Assembly (NCBI RefSeq): GCF_045617425.1
Contig: NZ_JAZLIO010000018.1
Coordinates: 124,001-188,000 of the forward strand
DNA length: 64,000 nucleotides
From: Carnobacterium_B sp045617425
GTDB lineage: Bacteria > Bacillota > Bacilli > Lactobacillales > Carnobacteriaceae
Direction: 5' to 3'
Shown here piece after piece: positions 8,292-17,279 of the stretch. Each line of letters starts with the position of its first letter. The first letter of the stretch is position 1. The notes beneath the pieces were generated by a model. The model saw nothing but the letters and a program-made list of their open reading frames with translations, was not told the DNA's origin and did no database searches. Made by a program: the position numbers and the translations under genes.

Positions 8292-8921
8292 TTATTTTTT
8301 CGTTAGAAGGAGATTCTTGACGGTTTGTTCAATATCTTTACTATGACAGATATCTGAAATAACAGCCACTCCGTCTGCTCCTGAAGAACGAACATCCCTA
8401 GCATTTTCTTCTGTAATTCCACCTATACCCACAATTGGGAAGTTACCAATCTGTTTTCGCATAGCCTTTAAAAAATGTAATCCCGCAGGAGGTTTCGCAT
8501 CTTTTTTAGATTGAGTTTTATGGATTGGTCCAATTCCTATATAATCTGCTCCATTAAGTAGTGCCTGTTCCATTTCTTTAGAACTGTGTACAGAAACACC
8601 TACTATTTTTCCTTTCGCTTGTTTACGAAACGTAGCAAGAGCTAGATCTTCTTGTCCAATATGAATACCATCAGCATCTAGTTTGAGTGCAAGTTCAACA
8701 TCATCGTTGACGATAAACGGCACTTGGTATGCTTGACACATTTTTTGGCAAGTACGGGCAAACTCTTCATAAACGATACCTGTTAGTGCCCCTTCACCTT
8801 TTTCACGTAATTGGAAACAGGTAATACCTGCTTTCAACGCTTCTTCAAGTATTTTCAAAGGATCTTTTGTGCAGTTCATTGTTCCCATTATAAAATAGAC
8901 GCTCAATACATTACGATCCAC
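8292..8921 (-). CDS. thiE: Thiamine-phosphate synthase
   Basis: The protein has 209 residues and a TIM-barrel TMP synthase fold: CFQLREKG (diphosphate and HMP binding), VNDDVELALKLDADGIHIGQEDL, GVSVHS, YIGIGPIHKTQSK, VGIGGI and GVAVIS. It joins HMP-PP and HET-P to make thiamine monophosphate. A GTG start at 8921 overlaps the thiD end by 11 bases and keeps the conserved YFIMGTMNC start of the family. It is the last gene of thiM-thiD-thiE. Confidence 0.96.
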   Translation of the reverse strand: MDRNVLSVYFIMGTMNCTKDPLKILEEALKAGITCFQLREKGEGALTGIVYEEFARTCQKMCQAYQVPFIVNDDVELALKLDADGIHIGQEDLALATFRKQAKGKIVGVSVHSSKEMEQALLNGADYIGIGPIHKTQSKKDAKPPAGLHFLKAMRKQIGNFPIVGIGGITEENARDVRSSGADGVAVISDICHSKDIEQTVKNLLLTKK

Positions 8922-9726
8922 TTACTTCTACCTCACAGATTCCTTGTTGACGATTATAAGCAAAGTGATTTGTTGGACCATGTCCATTTCCAATATGAAG
9001 AGGAGTAGAAATGGCTAAATGAATAAATTTTTTCGCTTCAATAATCGATTCCTTTATCGATAGTCCTTTTGCTATATTTGCTGTAAGTGCTGCTGAAAAT
9101 GTACAACCTGTTCCATGTGTATCTTTTGTTTGGATACGAGGGGTAGTTATTGAAAAAGAGTCCAGACGAGAATACACTCTGTCTTTTGCCTGTTCTCCAT
9201 CTAAATGACCTCCTTTGATAACGACACATTCAACTCCCATTTGAAGAATTTCCTGTGCAGCTTTTTCAATATCTTTAACCTCTTTAATTCGTTTACCTGT
9301 TAACAGTTCTGCCTCAGGAATATTAGGCGTACAAATTGTTGTATAAGGAAAAAGTTTTTTTATTAACGTTGTGATTGCTTCATCCTGTAAAAGACTTGCT
9401 CCACCCTTAGCAATCATCACGGGATCAACGATCAATGGGATGTCTTGTTGTTGGATGATTTTAGCTACAACTTCAATAATTTCAGTTGAGAATAACATGC
9501 CTGTTTTAATGGCTTTTATAGAAAAATCATCCAACACAGTTTGTAATTGTTGCTGTACAAAACTTGGCGATACTTCAAAAATGCCGTGGACTCCTAGTGT
9601 ATTTTGGTCAGTTAATGCTGTAATGGCTGTTGTTCCAAATACACCAAGTTCTTGAAATGTTTTTATGTCTGCTTGAATTCCAGCCCCACCACCGGAATCG
9701 GATCCGGCAACTGTTAATGCAATCAT
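8911..9726 (-). CDS. thiD: Hydroxymethylpyrimidine (phospho)kinase
   Basis: The protein has 271 residues of the ribokinase fold: TVAGSDSGGGAGIQADIKTF at the start, KTGML, DPVMIAKGG and the anion-hole motif THGTGCTFSAALTA near residue 205. It phosphorylates HMP to HMP-P and HMP-PP. Its start overlaps the thiM stop as ATGA. Single-domain ThiD together with ThiM and ThiE is the salvage route; no de novo thiC is in the window. Confidence 0.96.
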   Translation of the reverse strand: MIALTVAGSDSGGGAGIQADIKTFQELGVFGTTAITALTDQNTLGVHGIFEVSPSFVQQQLQTVLDDFSIKAIKTGMLFSTEIIEVVAKIIQQQDIPLIVDPVMIAKGGASLLQDEAITTLIKKLFPYTTICTPNIPEAELLTGKRIKEVKDIEKAAQEILQMGVECVVIKGGHLDGEQAKDRVYSRLDSFSITTPRIQTKDTHGTGCTFSAALTANIAKGLSIKESIIEAKKFIHLAISTPLHIGNGHGPTNHFAYNRQQGICEVEVSGS

Positions 9727-10466
9727 TTCTCAACCTCCGATAGCTCTTGTAAGGTGTTCATAAAGTGTAAGACAAACGTTCCTACCTCATTTGTACTATG
9801 CTCAGCAGCTTTTTTATAGTCTTTTAACGTTGTTGCTAAATCTTGCAGTTGATTTGTACCTCCAGTAGCAAGAGATGCTGCGCAGATTGCACTTAATAAA
9901 CACCCTGTACCTGTAATATGTGTTGTCAGCTCTTTTCCTCCTGAAATATCTAGTTCTTCATATCCATTTGTTATAAAATCTGATTCACCTGTTACAATGA
10001 CAAAGCACTTATACTGTAAAGATATTCTCTTTGCTACTAGAGCAATATCTATTTCACCTGTGCCACTGTCTACACCTTTTGATTGCCAAACCTCACCTGC
10101 AATGGCCGCTAATTCTCCTGCATTACACCGAATCAAATTAAACTGAACATTCTTTAAAAGTAGCTGAACCAATTGTTTCCGGTAACTTGTAGAACCAACG
10201 CCTACAGGATCCAACACAATAGGAATGGATAATTCATTGGCTTTTTTCCCAGCCAGCATCATAGCTTCTGCTGTACGGTCGTTCACAGTCCCAATATTAA
10301 TAAGTAATGCTTGAGCAATCGATACTATTTCAGTTATCTCGTTCACTTCATCAGCCATAATAGGTGAAGCACCGACTGCAAGTAAACCATTCGCCGTAAA
10401 ATTAGCGACCACATAGTTTGTCATGCAATGTACTAAAGGAGCTGTCTTTTTTATTTGCGATAACAT
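9723..10466 (-). CDS. thiM: Hydroxyethylthiazole kinase
   Basis: The protein has 247 residues, with the family start PLVHCMTNYVVANFTANGLLAVGASPIMADE, DPVGVGST, RCNAGELAAIAG and HITGTGCLLSAICAA. It phosphorylates the thiazole moiety HET for thiamine salvage. It is the first gene of thiMDE, about 145 bases downstream of the second TPP riboswitch's terminator. SD-like GGAAAGAGG precedes the ATG. Confidence 0.96.
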   Translation of the reverse strand: MLSQIKKTAPLVHCMTNYVVANFTANGLLAVGASPIMADEVNEITEIVSIAQALLINIGTVNDRTAEAMMLAGKKANELSIPIVLDPVGVGSTSYRKQLVQLLLKNVQFNLIRCNAGELAAIAGEVWQSKGVDSGTGEIDIALVAKRISLQYKCFVIVTGESDFITNGYEELDISGGKELTTHITGTGCLLSAICAASLATGGTNQLQDLATTLKDYKKAAEHSTNEVGTFVLHFMNTLQELSEVEK

Positions 10467-10601
10467 GTTTCATTCCTCTTTCCTACAATTTTTTGTCTAC
10501 CATCTTGAATTACTGCTTTCTTAATCTTATTAGTTCTAAAAATCTATCTGTCATTTCTTTTCAAAAAATTACTACGCTCACTCCTCCTTTATTTTGAACG
10601 T

Positions 10602-10639
10602 AAGCAAAAAAGCCTCTATAAAAATCGTAGAGGCTAAAA
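10602..10639 (-). terminator. Terminator of the gene-proximal TPP riboswitch
   Basis: Minus-strand stem AGCCTCTA / TAGAGGCT with a 9-base loop and a TTTTTTG tract. It is positioned as the expression platform of the adjacent TPP aptamer. Confidence 0.85.
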
Positions 10640-10663
10640 AAGTGTATAAGAAAACCACTAATC

Positions 10664-10738
10664 GCTCCCTACGTCAGTATTAACTAACAGGTTCAAAGGG
10701 TCAGGTTTTAACCTTCTCAACACAAGTGTGTCCCCCCG
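10664..10738 (-). promoter_or_regulatory. TPP riboswitch, gene-proximal copy
   Basis: The minus strand reads GGGGGGACACACTTGTGTTG, AGAAGG, then ACCCTTTGAACCTGTTAG, and ends GACGTAGGGAGC. These match the Thi-box pyrimidine- and pyrophosphate-sensing arms (TGAGA, ACCCTTTGAACCTG, CGTAGGGA). It lies upstream of thiMDE and would repress them when thiamine pyrophosphate is plentiful. Confidence 0.95.
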
Positions 10739-10752
10739 CAATTAAAAGTTTT

Positions 10753-10789
10753 ACAAAAGAAAAGAACTCCCCCTAAAAAAGGAGAGCTC
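10753..10789 (-). terminator. Terminator of the promoter-proximal TPP riboswitch
   Basis: Minus-strand stem GAGCTCTCC / GGGGAGTTC (two G-U pairs) with an 8-base loop and a TTTTCTTTTG tract. It lies between the two aptamers, so each aptamer has its own terminator. Confidence 0.8.
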
Positions 10790-10821
10790 AGTACGTATAA
10801 TGGAATACATATGTACATTGT

Positions 10822-10896
10822 GCTCCCTACGTTAGTGTTAACTAACAGGTTCAAAGGGTCAGGTTTTAACCTTCTCAACACACATGTGTCCCCCTG
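10822..10896 (-). promoter_or_regulatory. TPP riboswitch, promoter-proximal copy
   Basis: This is a second Thi-box aptamer, nearly identical to the one at 10664-10738, with the same ACCCTTTGAACCTGTTAG core and a GTAGGGAGC end. The peripheral arm differs (ACACATGTGTTG in place of ACACACTTGTGTTG). Confidence 0.95.
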
Positions 10897-10917
10897 CAAA
10901 ACATTTAATTACTTATA

Positions 10918-10946
10918 ATCTTACTACAGACAAACTATTTAATCAA
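10918..10946 (-). promoter_or_regulatory. Probable promoter of the thiMDE leader
   Basis: On the minus strand TTGATT and TAAGAT are separated by 17 bases, ending about 22 bases before the first aptamer. This is a moderate match to a SigA promoter. Confidence 0.5.
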
Positions 10947-10974
10947 TTCTCTTAAGTAAGCAGTAATTAAGAGT

Positions 10975-11021
10975 AGAAAAAAATAAACTAATAAATAGAC
11001 TGAAAAGTCTATTCATTAGTT
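10975..11021 (-). terminator. Terminator after the alpha-amylase gene
   Basis: Minus-strand stem AACTAATGAATAGACT / AGTCTATTTATTAGTT with a 4-base loop, then TATTTTTTT. It follows the amylase stop by about 30 bases. Confidence 0.9.
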
Positions 11022-11052
11022 AGCAAAAATTTATTTTTTTCTTTTAGTTTAA

Positions 11053-12513
11053 TTATTCTTCTTTATTAACCCATACAGATATGGATCCACCTTCTACAAG
11101 AAAATGACCATTTCCTTCTTCATCAATAGTTACTGTATCCTTGCAATGCCCTAAATAATCTTCATAAATGAATCCCTTTTTTTCTTTTCCTACAAACATG
11201 TCTTTATATCCAGTTTCACTATTTGAAATGACTATAGCGCATCCATTAGGGTACTCTTCATTTCCTGAACGTGTCCAGCCAATACAATTACCATGGTCAA
11301 AATAATCGGTTTGATCGCCATATGCATACTGTTTTTTTACATAAAGTAATTTATCGATCATGTCACGATGCGGTTCAATCGGATTTTCTCCTTTTATACC
11401 ATAATAATCACCATAAAAGAGTACAGGATATCCTTCTTTCCTTAAGAAAATGACTCCATACGCTATAGGTTTAAACCAAGGTTCAACAAATGATTCAAGT
11501 GATTGGCTTGGTTGTGAATCATGATTGTCTACAAATGTGACAGCTTGCATAGGATTATTTTTGATTAACGTTTGATCAAATAAATGTGTTAAATCAAATT
11601 CTCGACCCATTTTAGAAGCATTTTCTAATTGATGATGTAAACCTACATCGAATAAATCCAACTTGTAATCTTGACTATCTAAATAACTCTTCAGATTTGT
11701 ATAGTCTTGATCCCAATACTCTCCTACAATAAAGAACTGTTTGCCAAATTTAGCTTCTATGCTTTCACGTAGTTCAGAAATAAATTTCTCGTTTATGTGT
11801 TTAACAGCATCTAACCTAAATCCATCAACTCCAGTTTCTTCAATAAACCAGTTGGCCCATTTTTTGGTTTCTTCAATGACTTCAGGATGACTATAATCAA
11901 TATCCGCAAACATCAAGTAATCATAGTTGCCGAATTCATTATCTACCGTCTCATCATCTGCCCAACCCTTATGTTGACCTTCAATACGATAAATAGCTTT
12001 TTTTTCAGTCTCCTGATTGTAATCTGTTCCAGAAAAATGATACCAATGCCAGTGAAAATCAGAATACTTTCCTTTTCTGCCTGGAAACGTAAATTCTGTC
12101 CATCCTTCAATTTCATAAGCATCACTAATCTTTTGATTACGATCATCCGGATTCACTTCAACCGCTTTGAATCGTTCAGTTTTATCTGCGCCTGCTTTAT
12201 GGTTCAAAACGACATCTGCATAAACTTGTATGTCATATTTGTGTAGCTCATCAATAGCTGCAATCAATTCTTCCTTAGTTCCATATTTTGTACGTACTGT
12301 ACCTTTTTGATTAAACTCTCCTAAATCATATAAATCATAAATTCCATAGCCGTTATCATTTTTGTCTAGACCTTTAAAGCAAGGGGGAATCCACACACTT
12401 GTTACACCTATTTCATGTAAATGTTTTGCATCTTCTTTTAACCGTTCCCAATGCTTTCCATCATTTTCTACATACCATTCGAAATACTGCATCATCAGTC
12501 CATTTTTATGCAT
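11053..12513 (-). CDS. Cytoplasmic alpha-amylase (GH13, AmyS-like)
   Basis: The protein has about 486 residues. GH13 motifs: ADVVLNH (region I), GFRLDAVKH (nucleophile Asp, about 235), VGEYW (acid/base Glu, about 265) and FVDNHDSQ (Asp, about 332). The start NGLMMQYFEWYVENDG and overall length match the liquefying, maltohexaose-forming GH13_5 group. No signal peptide is present, so it likely acts inside the cell on maltodextrins or glycogen. I place the start at the ATG at 12513, because AAAGG then lies nine bases upstream; the ATG nine bases earlier abuts that SD. It is a monocistronic unit with its own terminator. Confidence 0.93.
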   Translation of the reverse strand: MHKNGLMMQYFEWYVENDGKHWERLKEDAKHLHEIGVTSVWIPPCFKGLDKNDNGYGIYDLYDLGEFNQKGTVRTKYGTKEELIAAIDELHKYDIQVYADVVLNHKAGADKTERFKAVEVNPDDRNQKISDAYEIEGWTEFTFPGRKGKYSDFHWHWYHFSGTDYNQETEKKAIYRIEGQHKGWADDETVDNEFGNYDYLMFADIDYSHPEVIEETKKWANWFIEETGVDGFRLDAVKHINEKFISELRESIEAKFGKQFFIVGEYWDQDYTNLKSYLDSQDYKLDLFDVGLHHQLENASKMGREFDLTHLFDQTLIKNNPMQAVTFVDNHDSQPSQSLESFVEPWFKPIAYGVIFLRKEGYPVLFYGDYYGIKGENPIEPHRDMIDKLLYVKKQYAYGDQTDYFDHGNCIGWTRSGNEEYPNGCAIVISNSETGYKDMFVGKEKKGFIYEDYLGHCKDTVTIDEEGNGHFLVEGGSISVWVNKEE

Positions 12514-12721
12514 GATCTTCATCCTTTCAATAAATACTCCATTATCTAGCCAATTACTTAATCTCTTGCTTACTCAAAAATTCAACTTTAGTGATTTTTA
12601 CAATTTTACCATTTTTCTATCAAAAAGAATAATAACAAGAATTTCTTTTTCAAGTCACATTAATCGACAACCAATTCTAAACCAAGTATAGTTACTTTAT
12701 CAAATAAAGGAGGTTATCTAG

Positions 12722-12937
12722 ATGAAAGCATTGGACAGTATTGCATTAGCACTACTAATTGTTGGCGGTTTAAACTGGCTCTTGGTTGGACTATTTGAAT
12801 TTGATCTCGTTGCTACAATTTTTGGCGGACAAACATCGTTGTTATCTAAAATCGTTTATATCATCGTTGGTTTATGTGCATTGTATTCCTTAAAATTCTT
12901 CCCTTTATTAAATTCAGATCGCAGAGATAGACACTAA
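12722..12937 (+). CDS. DUF378 family small membrane protein
   Basis: The protein has 71 residues, starting MKALDSIALALLIVGGLNWLLVGLFEFDLVATIFGG, with two TM helices around the conserved NWLLVGLF motif of DUF378 (B. subtilis YuzA-like). Function is unknown. AAAGGAGG lies nine bases before the ATG. The gene stands alone on the plus strand between minus-strand genes and ends in a strong terminator. Confidence 0.9.
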   Translation: MKALDSIALALLIVGGLNWLLVGLFEFDLVATIFGGQTSLLSKIVYIIVGLCALYSLKFFPLLNSDRRDRH

Positions 12938-12945
12938 TATATTTT

Positions 12946-12985
12946 AAAAAAGGGACTCAACAATTTACTGTTGAGTCCCTTTTTT
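12946..12985. terminator. Bidirectional terminator between DUF378 and ZIP genes
   Basis: A perfect 12-bp stem AGGGACTCAACA / TGTTGAGTCCCT with a 6-base loop, flanked by A- and T-runs, lies between convergent genes. Confidence 0.93.
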
Positions 12986-13004
12986 GCATATCCATTTGAT
13001 TCTT

Positions 13005-13820
13005 CTACCCAAGTGCTACATCTAGAATCATCATAATTGTAAAACCAATCATCAACCACATAGATGCTAAATCTTTATTACCATTTTCTTGAGAACCAGG
13101 TATAACTTCCTCTGCAACAACAAAAATCATAGCTCCAGCAGCAAAACTTAAAGCATAGGGAAGTAATGGTTCCATTACTGTAACAGCTAATACACCTACT
13201 ATAGCGGCGATTGGTTCAACAGCACCCGAAAGTTGACCATAGTAAAAACTTTTTGCTCTAGACATGCCATCACGTCTCAGAGGCATGGACACAGCCGTTC
13301 CTTCTGGGAAATTTTGAATTCCCATACCAATTGCTAAAGCAACCGCTCCAGCGATAGAAGCTTCTGGATTACCTGTTGCAACTGATCCAAAGGCAACCCC
13401 TACTGCTAAACCCTCAGGTATATTATGCATCGTAATCGCTAAAACTAATAATGTACTACGTTTTCTCTTTTGAGGATTTACCCCTTCTGCTTCTGTTGGA
13501 GGCATATTAGGATTTAAATGAGGTAAAACATTATCTGCACTCCATAAAAAGATACCACCTAACATGAAACCAATAGCAGAAGGCATCCATGCTGGTAACG
13601 GACCGCTTTCAGCCATTGAAAGAGCTGGCGCTAAAAGTGACCAAAAACTTGCCGCAATCATTACTCCTCCAGCAAAACCAAGCATACCATCCATTAATTT
13701 TTGGTTAACATTCTTAGTAGAAAATACTAAAGAAGCTCCTAAAGCTGTCATTCCCCATGTAAAGAGCGTAGCAATTATCGTTTGTACTAGTGGACTTAAT
13801 GAACTCATAAATTCAATCAA
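13005..13820 (-). CDS. ZIP-family divalent metal transporter
   Basis: The protein has 271 residues and about eight TM helices, with the two metal-site motifs HNIPEGLAVG (132) and QNFPEGTAVSMP (169) of ZIP permeases (the ZupT/GufA-like group), and VAEEVIPGSQ in the late helix. It probably imports zinc or another divalent metal across the cytoplasmic membrane. I keep the TTG start at 13820, because AAGGAG lies eight bases upstream. The first ATG (13808) is twenty bases from that SD. Confidence 0.92.
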   Translation of the reverse strand: MIEFMSSLSPLVQTIIATLFTWGMTALGASLVFSTKNVNQKLMDGMLGFAGGVMIAASFWSLLAPALSMAESGPLPAWMPSAIGFMLGGIFLWSADNVLPHLNPNMPPTEAEGVNPQKRKRSTLLVLAITMHNIPEGLAVGVAFGSVATGNPEASIAGAVALAIGMGIQNFPEGTAVSMPLRRDGMSRAKSFYYGQLSGAVEPIAAIVGVLAVTVMEPLLPYALSFAAGAMIFVVAEEVIPGSQENGNKDLASMWLMIGFTIMMILDVALG

Positions 13821-13926
13821 TTACTTCACTCCTTTTAATAAAAGCCAACTATTTTATTCTTCCTATTCAGTATAATGCTCTTTTATTTTTTTCACAAACA
13901 GTTGAATGTAGAAGCAATGAACAAAT

Positions 13927-13984
13927 AAAAAAGAGACGCAATAAACGTTTTCAAAATGCTTTCGCACCAACGTTTATTCGTCTC
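13927..13984 (-). terminator. Terminator after tRNA-Lys
   Basis: Minus-strand stem GAGACGAATAAACGTT / AACGTTTATTGCGTCTC (one bulge) followed by TTTTTTATTTG. It ends the tRNA transcript. Confidence 0.88.
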
Positions 13985-14001
13985 GTGGGTTTGGCACCCA
14001 A

Positions 14002-14074
<73 letters not shown>

Positions 14075-14173
14075 ATTTTTTACCTTTTTACTTACAAAAT
14101 ATAGTTTAACACATTTTATTGTTTTTATGTAAAAAATAGCCAAAAAAGATCCTTTTTGTAACTTTTATTAACT

Positions 14174-14213
14174 AAAAAAAATTAACCAAACAAAAAAGCT
14201 TTTTGCTTGGTTA
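14174..14213 (-). terminator. Terminator after purA
   Basis: Minus-strand palindrome TTAACCAAGCAAAAAG paired with CTTTTTTGTTTGGTTAA, followed by an AT-rich TTTTTTT tract. It lies directly after the purA stop. Confidence 0.85.
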
Positions 14214-14225
14214 ACCGTTAATTTA

Positions 14226-15518
14226 TTAGACTTGTGCCCAAACACTTTCTAAGATATTTGTTTGGTCGCGATCGGGTCCAACTGAGAACGTTGAAATACG
14301 AACTCCCACTAATTCAGAAATGCGGTGTACATAATTTCTTGCGTTTTCAGGAAGATCTGCTAAAGTACGACATCCTGTAATATCTTCACTCCAACCTGGT
14401 AATTCTTCGTAAATTGGTGTACATTCAGCTAGCTCTTTTAAACTTGCTGGATAATGCAGAATTTCTTCTCCGTTGCGTTCATAAGCTGTACAAATCTTAA
14501 CCGTCTCTAAACCACTTAAAACATCAATTGAGTTTAAAGAAAGATTAGTGATTCCAGATACTCGTTTTGAATGACGCATCACTACAGTATCAAACCAACC
14601 AATACGACGTGGGCGTCCAGTAGTTGTACCATATTCACGACCAACATCACGGATACGTTGTCCTACTTCGTCAAATAATTCAGTTGGGAACGGACCATCT
14701 CCAACACGTGAAGTGTATGCTTTACACACGCCAACTACTTTATCAATTTTTGAAGGACCAACACCACTACCGATAGTTACTCCACCAGCTACTGGATTAG
14801 AAGAAGTAACGAAAGGATACGTACCTTGATCAATATCCAACATAACTCCTTGAGCTCCCTCAAACAAAACACGTTTACCATCATCTAAAGCATCATTTAA
14901 TACTACTGATGTATCACAAACATACTGTTTAAGTTCTTGTCCATATTGATAGTACTCTTCAAAAACATCTTCAAAGTCAATTGCACTAGAATCATACATT
15001 TTTACAAAACTACGATTTTTTTCTTCTAAATTAATGCGCAAGCGTTCTTCAAAAATTTCTTTATCTAGTAAATCAGCAATGCGGATACCGATACGAGCCG
15101 CTTTATCCATATATGCTGGTCCAATTCCTTTAATCGTTGTTCCAAGTTTTTGATCACCTTTAGAATCTTCTTGTAATTGATCTAATTGAATATGATAAGG
15201 CAGGATAACATGAGCACGATCAGAAATACGTAGATTCTCTGTTGTTATTCCTTTGTCATGTAAATAAGCTAACTCTTTAATAAGTGCTTTAGGATTTACA
15301 ACAACACCATTTCCAATAACACTGATTTTATCTTTAGAGAAAATTCCTGATGGGATTAAATGCAATTTGTAAGTTTCACCATCAAATTGAATAGTATGTC
15401 CGGCATTGTCGCCACCTTGATAACGTGCAATGACTTCCGCATTTTCACTTAGAAAGTCCGTAATTTTACCTTTTCCTTCATCGCCCCATTGTGTACCAAC
15501 GACTACTACTGAAGACAT
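14226..15518 (-). CDS. purA: Adenylosuccinate synthetase
   Basis: The protein has 430 residues. It carries the GTP loop GTQWGDEGKGK at 8-18, RYQGGDNAGHTI, the GIGPAYMDKAAR and EGAQGVMLDIDQGTYPFVTSSNP motifs, TTGRPRRIGW and a C-terminal VGPDRDQT. It converts IMP and aspartate to adenylosuccinate using GTP, the committed AMP branch of purine synthesis. Length is typical. The gene sits alone between two terminators. Confidence 0.98.
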   Translation of the reverse strand: MSSVVVVGTQWGDEGKGKITDFLSENAEVIARYQGGDNAGHTIQFDGETYKLHLIPSGIFSKDKISVIGNGVVVNPKALIKELAYLHDKGITTENLRISDRAHVILPYHIQLDQLQEDSKGDQKLGTTIKGIGPAYMDKAARIGIRIADLLDKEIFEERLRINLEEKNRSFVKMYDSSAIDFEDVFEEYYQYGQELKQYVCDTSVVLNDALDDGKRVLFEGAQGVMLDIDQGTYPFVTSSNPVAGGVTIGSGVGPSKIDKVVGVCKAYTSRVGDGPFPTELFDEVGQRIRDVGREYGTTTGRPRRIGWFDTVVMRHSKRVSGITNLSLNSIDVLSGLETVKICTAYERNGEEILHYPASLKELAECTPIYEELPGWSEDITGCRTLADLPENARNYVHRISELVGVRISTFSVGPDRDQTNILESVWAQV

Positions 15519-15658
15519 ATGAACACCTCATTAATTTTTTTTTTTACCCAAATACTTATTAATTTTAGCAGTAAATGATGATTGTTTCAACAAAAAAGCG
15601 AATATTTCATTTCATTTTAACCAAAACAACCGAAATAAACGAACATTTTTTTTTTTTT

Positions 15659-15705
15659 TGCTAAAAAAAAAGACAAAATGCGAACAATATCTCGCATGAG
15701 TCTTT
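15659..15705 (-). terminator. Terminator after dnaB
   Basis: Minus-strand stem AGACTCATGCG / CGCATTTTGTCT (small internal loop) followed by a run of T of nine or more. It begins right at the dnaB stop codon. Confidence 0.85.
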
Positions 15706-15706
15706 T

Positions 15707-17089
15707 TTAACGTTGGGACATATCATCAGGATAATAGCTTAATGAAGAAAATTTGTTATACTCTTTTATAAATAAAAGTTTAACTGTACCCCTTGCACCA
15801 CTTCTATTTTTTTCAATAATGACTTCAATCACATTGTCTTCACCGGCAGATCCATCATCATCATCTTCTCCCTCTTCGCGATCATAATAATCATCACGGT
15901 ATAAAAAAGCTACAATATCAGCATCTTGTTCAATTGATCCAGATTCACGGATATCACTTAAAACTGGACGTTTATCTTGCCGTTGTTCCACGCCACGCGA
16001 TAATTGAGACAACGCTATAACAGGAACTTTTAATTCTTTTGCTAATTTTTTTAACTGACGAGAAATTTCAGAGACTTCTTGTTGTCTGCTTTCACGTCCA
16101 GTACCTTCAATTAATTGCAGATAATCAATCAATACTAAACCAAGGTTGCCTTTTTCTTGTTTTAATCGACGACATTTAGCACGAATTTCAGCTATTCTAA
16201 TTCCTGGTGTATCATCAATGTAAATGTTGGCTTTTGATAAACTACCCATAGCTACAATCAGGCTTTGCCATTCTTCTTCTGATAACGTCCCAGTTCTCAA
16301 ATGACCAGCATCTATACTTCCTTCTGCACAAAGCATCCGGTTGACCAATGATTCTGCTCCCATTTCTAAACTAAAAATAGCAACTGTCTCATCCGTCTTT
16401 GTTCCTATATTTTGAGCAATATTTAAAGCAAACGCCGTTTTCCCTACAGCGGGACGTGCAGCTAAGATAATCAATTCTTCTTTTTGTAATCCAGCTGTCA
16501 TTTTATCTAAAGCTTGATAACCAGTCGGCAAACCAGTAATTTCTTCATTATTTTGATAAAGTTGGTCTATCTGAGCAATAGAACTGTTCAATACGTCTGA
16601 GATGGCTAAAAAACCGCTCCTGTTACGTCTTTCAGATACTTCAAGAATACTGCGCTCTGCCTCATCTAGAATTGAAGCTAGCTCGTCTCCTTCTTCATAT
16701 CCTTTGGTAACGATATCTGTTGCTGTATGGATTAAATTTCTTAAAATAGCTTTTTGTTCTACTATTTTTGCGTAATATTCCATATTAGCAGCTGTTGGGA
16801 CAGACACAGCTAACTCAGCTAGGTAAGCCATTCCACCAATGTCTTCTAATTGATTTTTAGATTCTAATGCATTGGTTACCGTAACGATATCAATAGCTTC
16901 ATTATGGTTATTTAATTCTAGCATTGCTTGAAAAATCAATTGATGCCCTCGGCGATAAAAGTCTTTGGACTCAATAAATTCTAAAGCACCGACAACCGTT
17001 TCAGGATCTAAAAATATTGAACCTAAAACAGCTTGTTCTGCTTCTATACTCTGTGGTGGTAAGCGATCTTGAAAAGCTTCTTGTACCAA
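15707..17089 (-). CDS. dnaB: Replicative DNA helicase DnaB
   Basis: The protein has 460 residues. An N-terminal DnaB domain (about 10-115; PPQSIEAEQAVLGSIFLD) is joined by a linker to the RecA-like C-terminal domain, with Walker A AARPAVGKTAF (about 208), FSLEMGAESLVNRM, Walker B LVLIDYLQLI and LSQLSRGVE. It is the hexameric helicase at the replication fork (DnaC in Bacillus naming). The start is TTG with AAGGGAG eight bases upstream. It lies downstream of gdpP-rplI as in most Firmicutes; a hairpin separates it from rplI. Confidence 0.97.
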   Translation of the reverse strand: MVQEAFQDRLPPQSIEAEQAVLGSIFLDPETVVGALEFIESKDFYRRGHQLIFQAMLELNNHNEAIDIVTVTNALESKNQLEDIGGMAYLAELAVSVPTAANMEYYAKIVEQKAILRNLIHTATDIVTKGYEEGDELASILDEAERSILEVSERRNRSGFLAISDVLNSSIAQIDQLYQNNEEITGLPTGYQALDKMTAGLQKEELIILAARPAVGKTAFALNIAQNIGTKTDETVAIFSLEMGAESLVNRMLCAEGSIDAGHLRTGTLSEEEWQSLIVAMGSLSKANIYIDDTPGIRIAEIRAKCRRLKQEKGNLGLVLIDYLQLIEGTGRESRQQEVSEISRQLKKLAKELKVPVIALSQLSRGVEQRQDKRPVLSDIRESGSIEQDADIVAFLYRDDYYDREEGEDDDDGSAGEDNVIEVIIEKNRSGARGTVKLLFIKEYNKFSSLSYYPDDMSQR

Positions 17090-17221
17090 TAAATTCTCTC
17101 CCTTTCACTATCAACAGTACGATTATTTTGCATAAAATTGTTGTATTCAATTCTATTATTTTACCTTAAAAAGACTTGAAACACAATCTAGAACACGGAA
17201 CATTTGTTCCGAAATCGTTAC

Positions 17222-17270
17222 TTAAAAAAAAAGTATTTGACTCTTATCATGCTACTGAGCCAAATACTTT
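17222..17270 (-). terminator. Terminator after rplI
   Basis: Minus-strand 14-bp stem AAAGTATTTGGCTC / GAGTCAAATACTTT (one G-U pair) with a TTTTTT tract, ten bases after the rplI stop. Confidence 0.88.
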
Positions 17271-17279
17271 TTTACAAAT

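Noticed and set aside
10717..10899. 60-residue minus-strand ORF
   Set aside because: It reads through both TPP aptamers and the first terminator and has no SD; the riboswitches explain the sequence.
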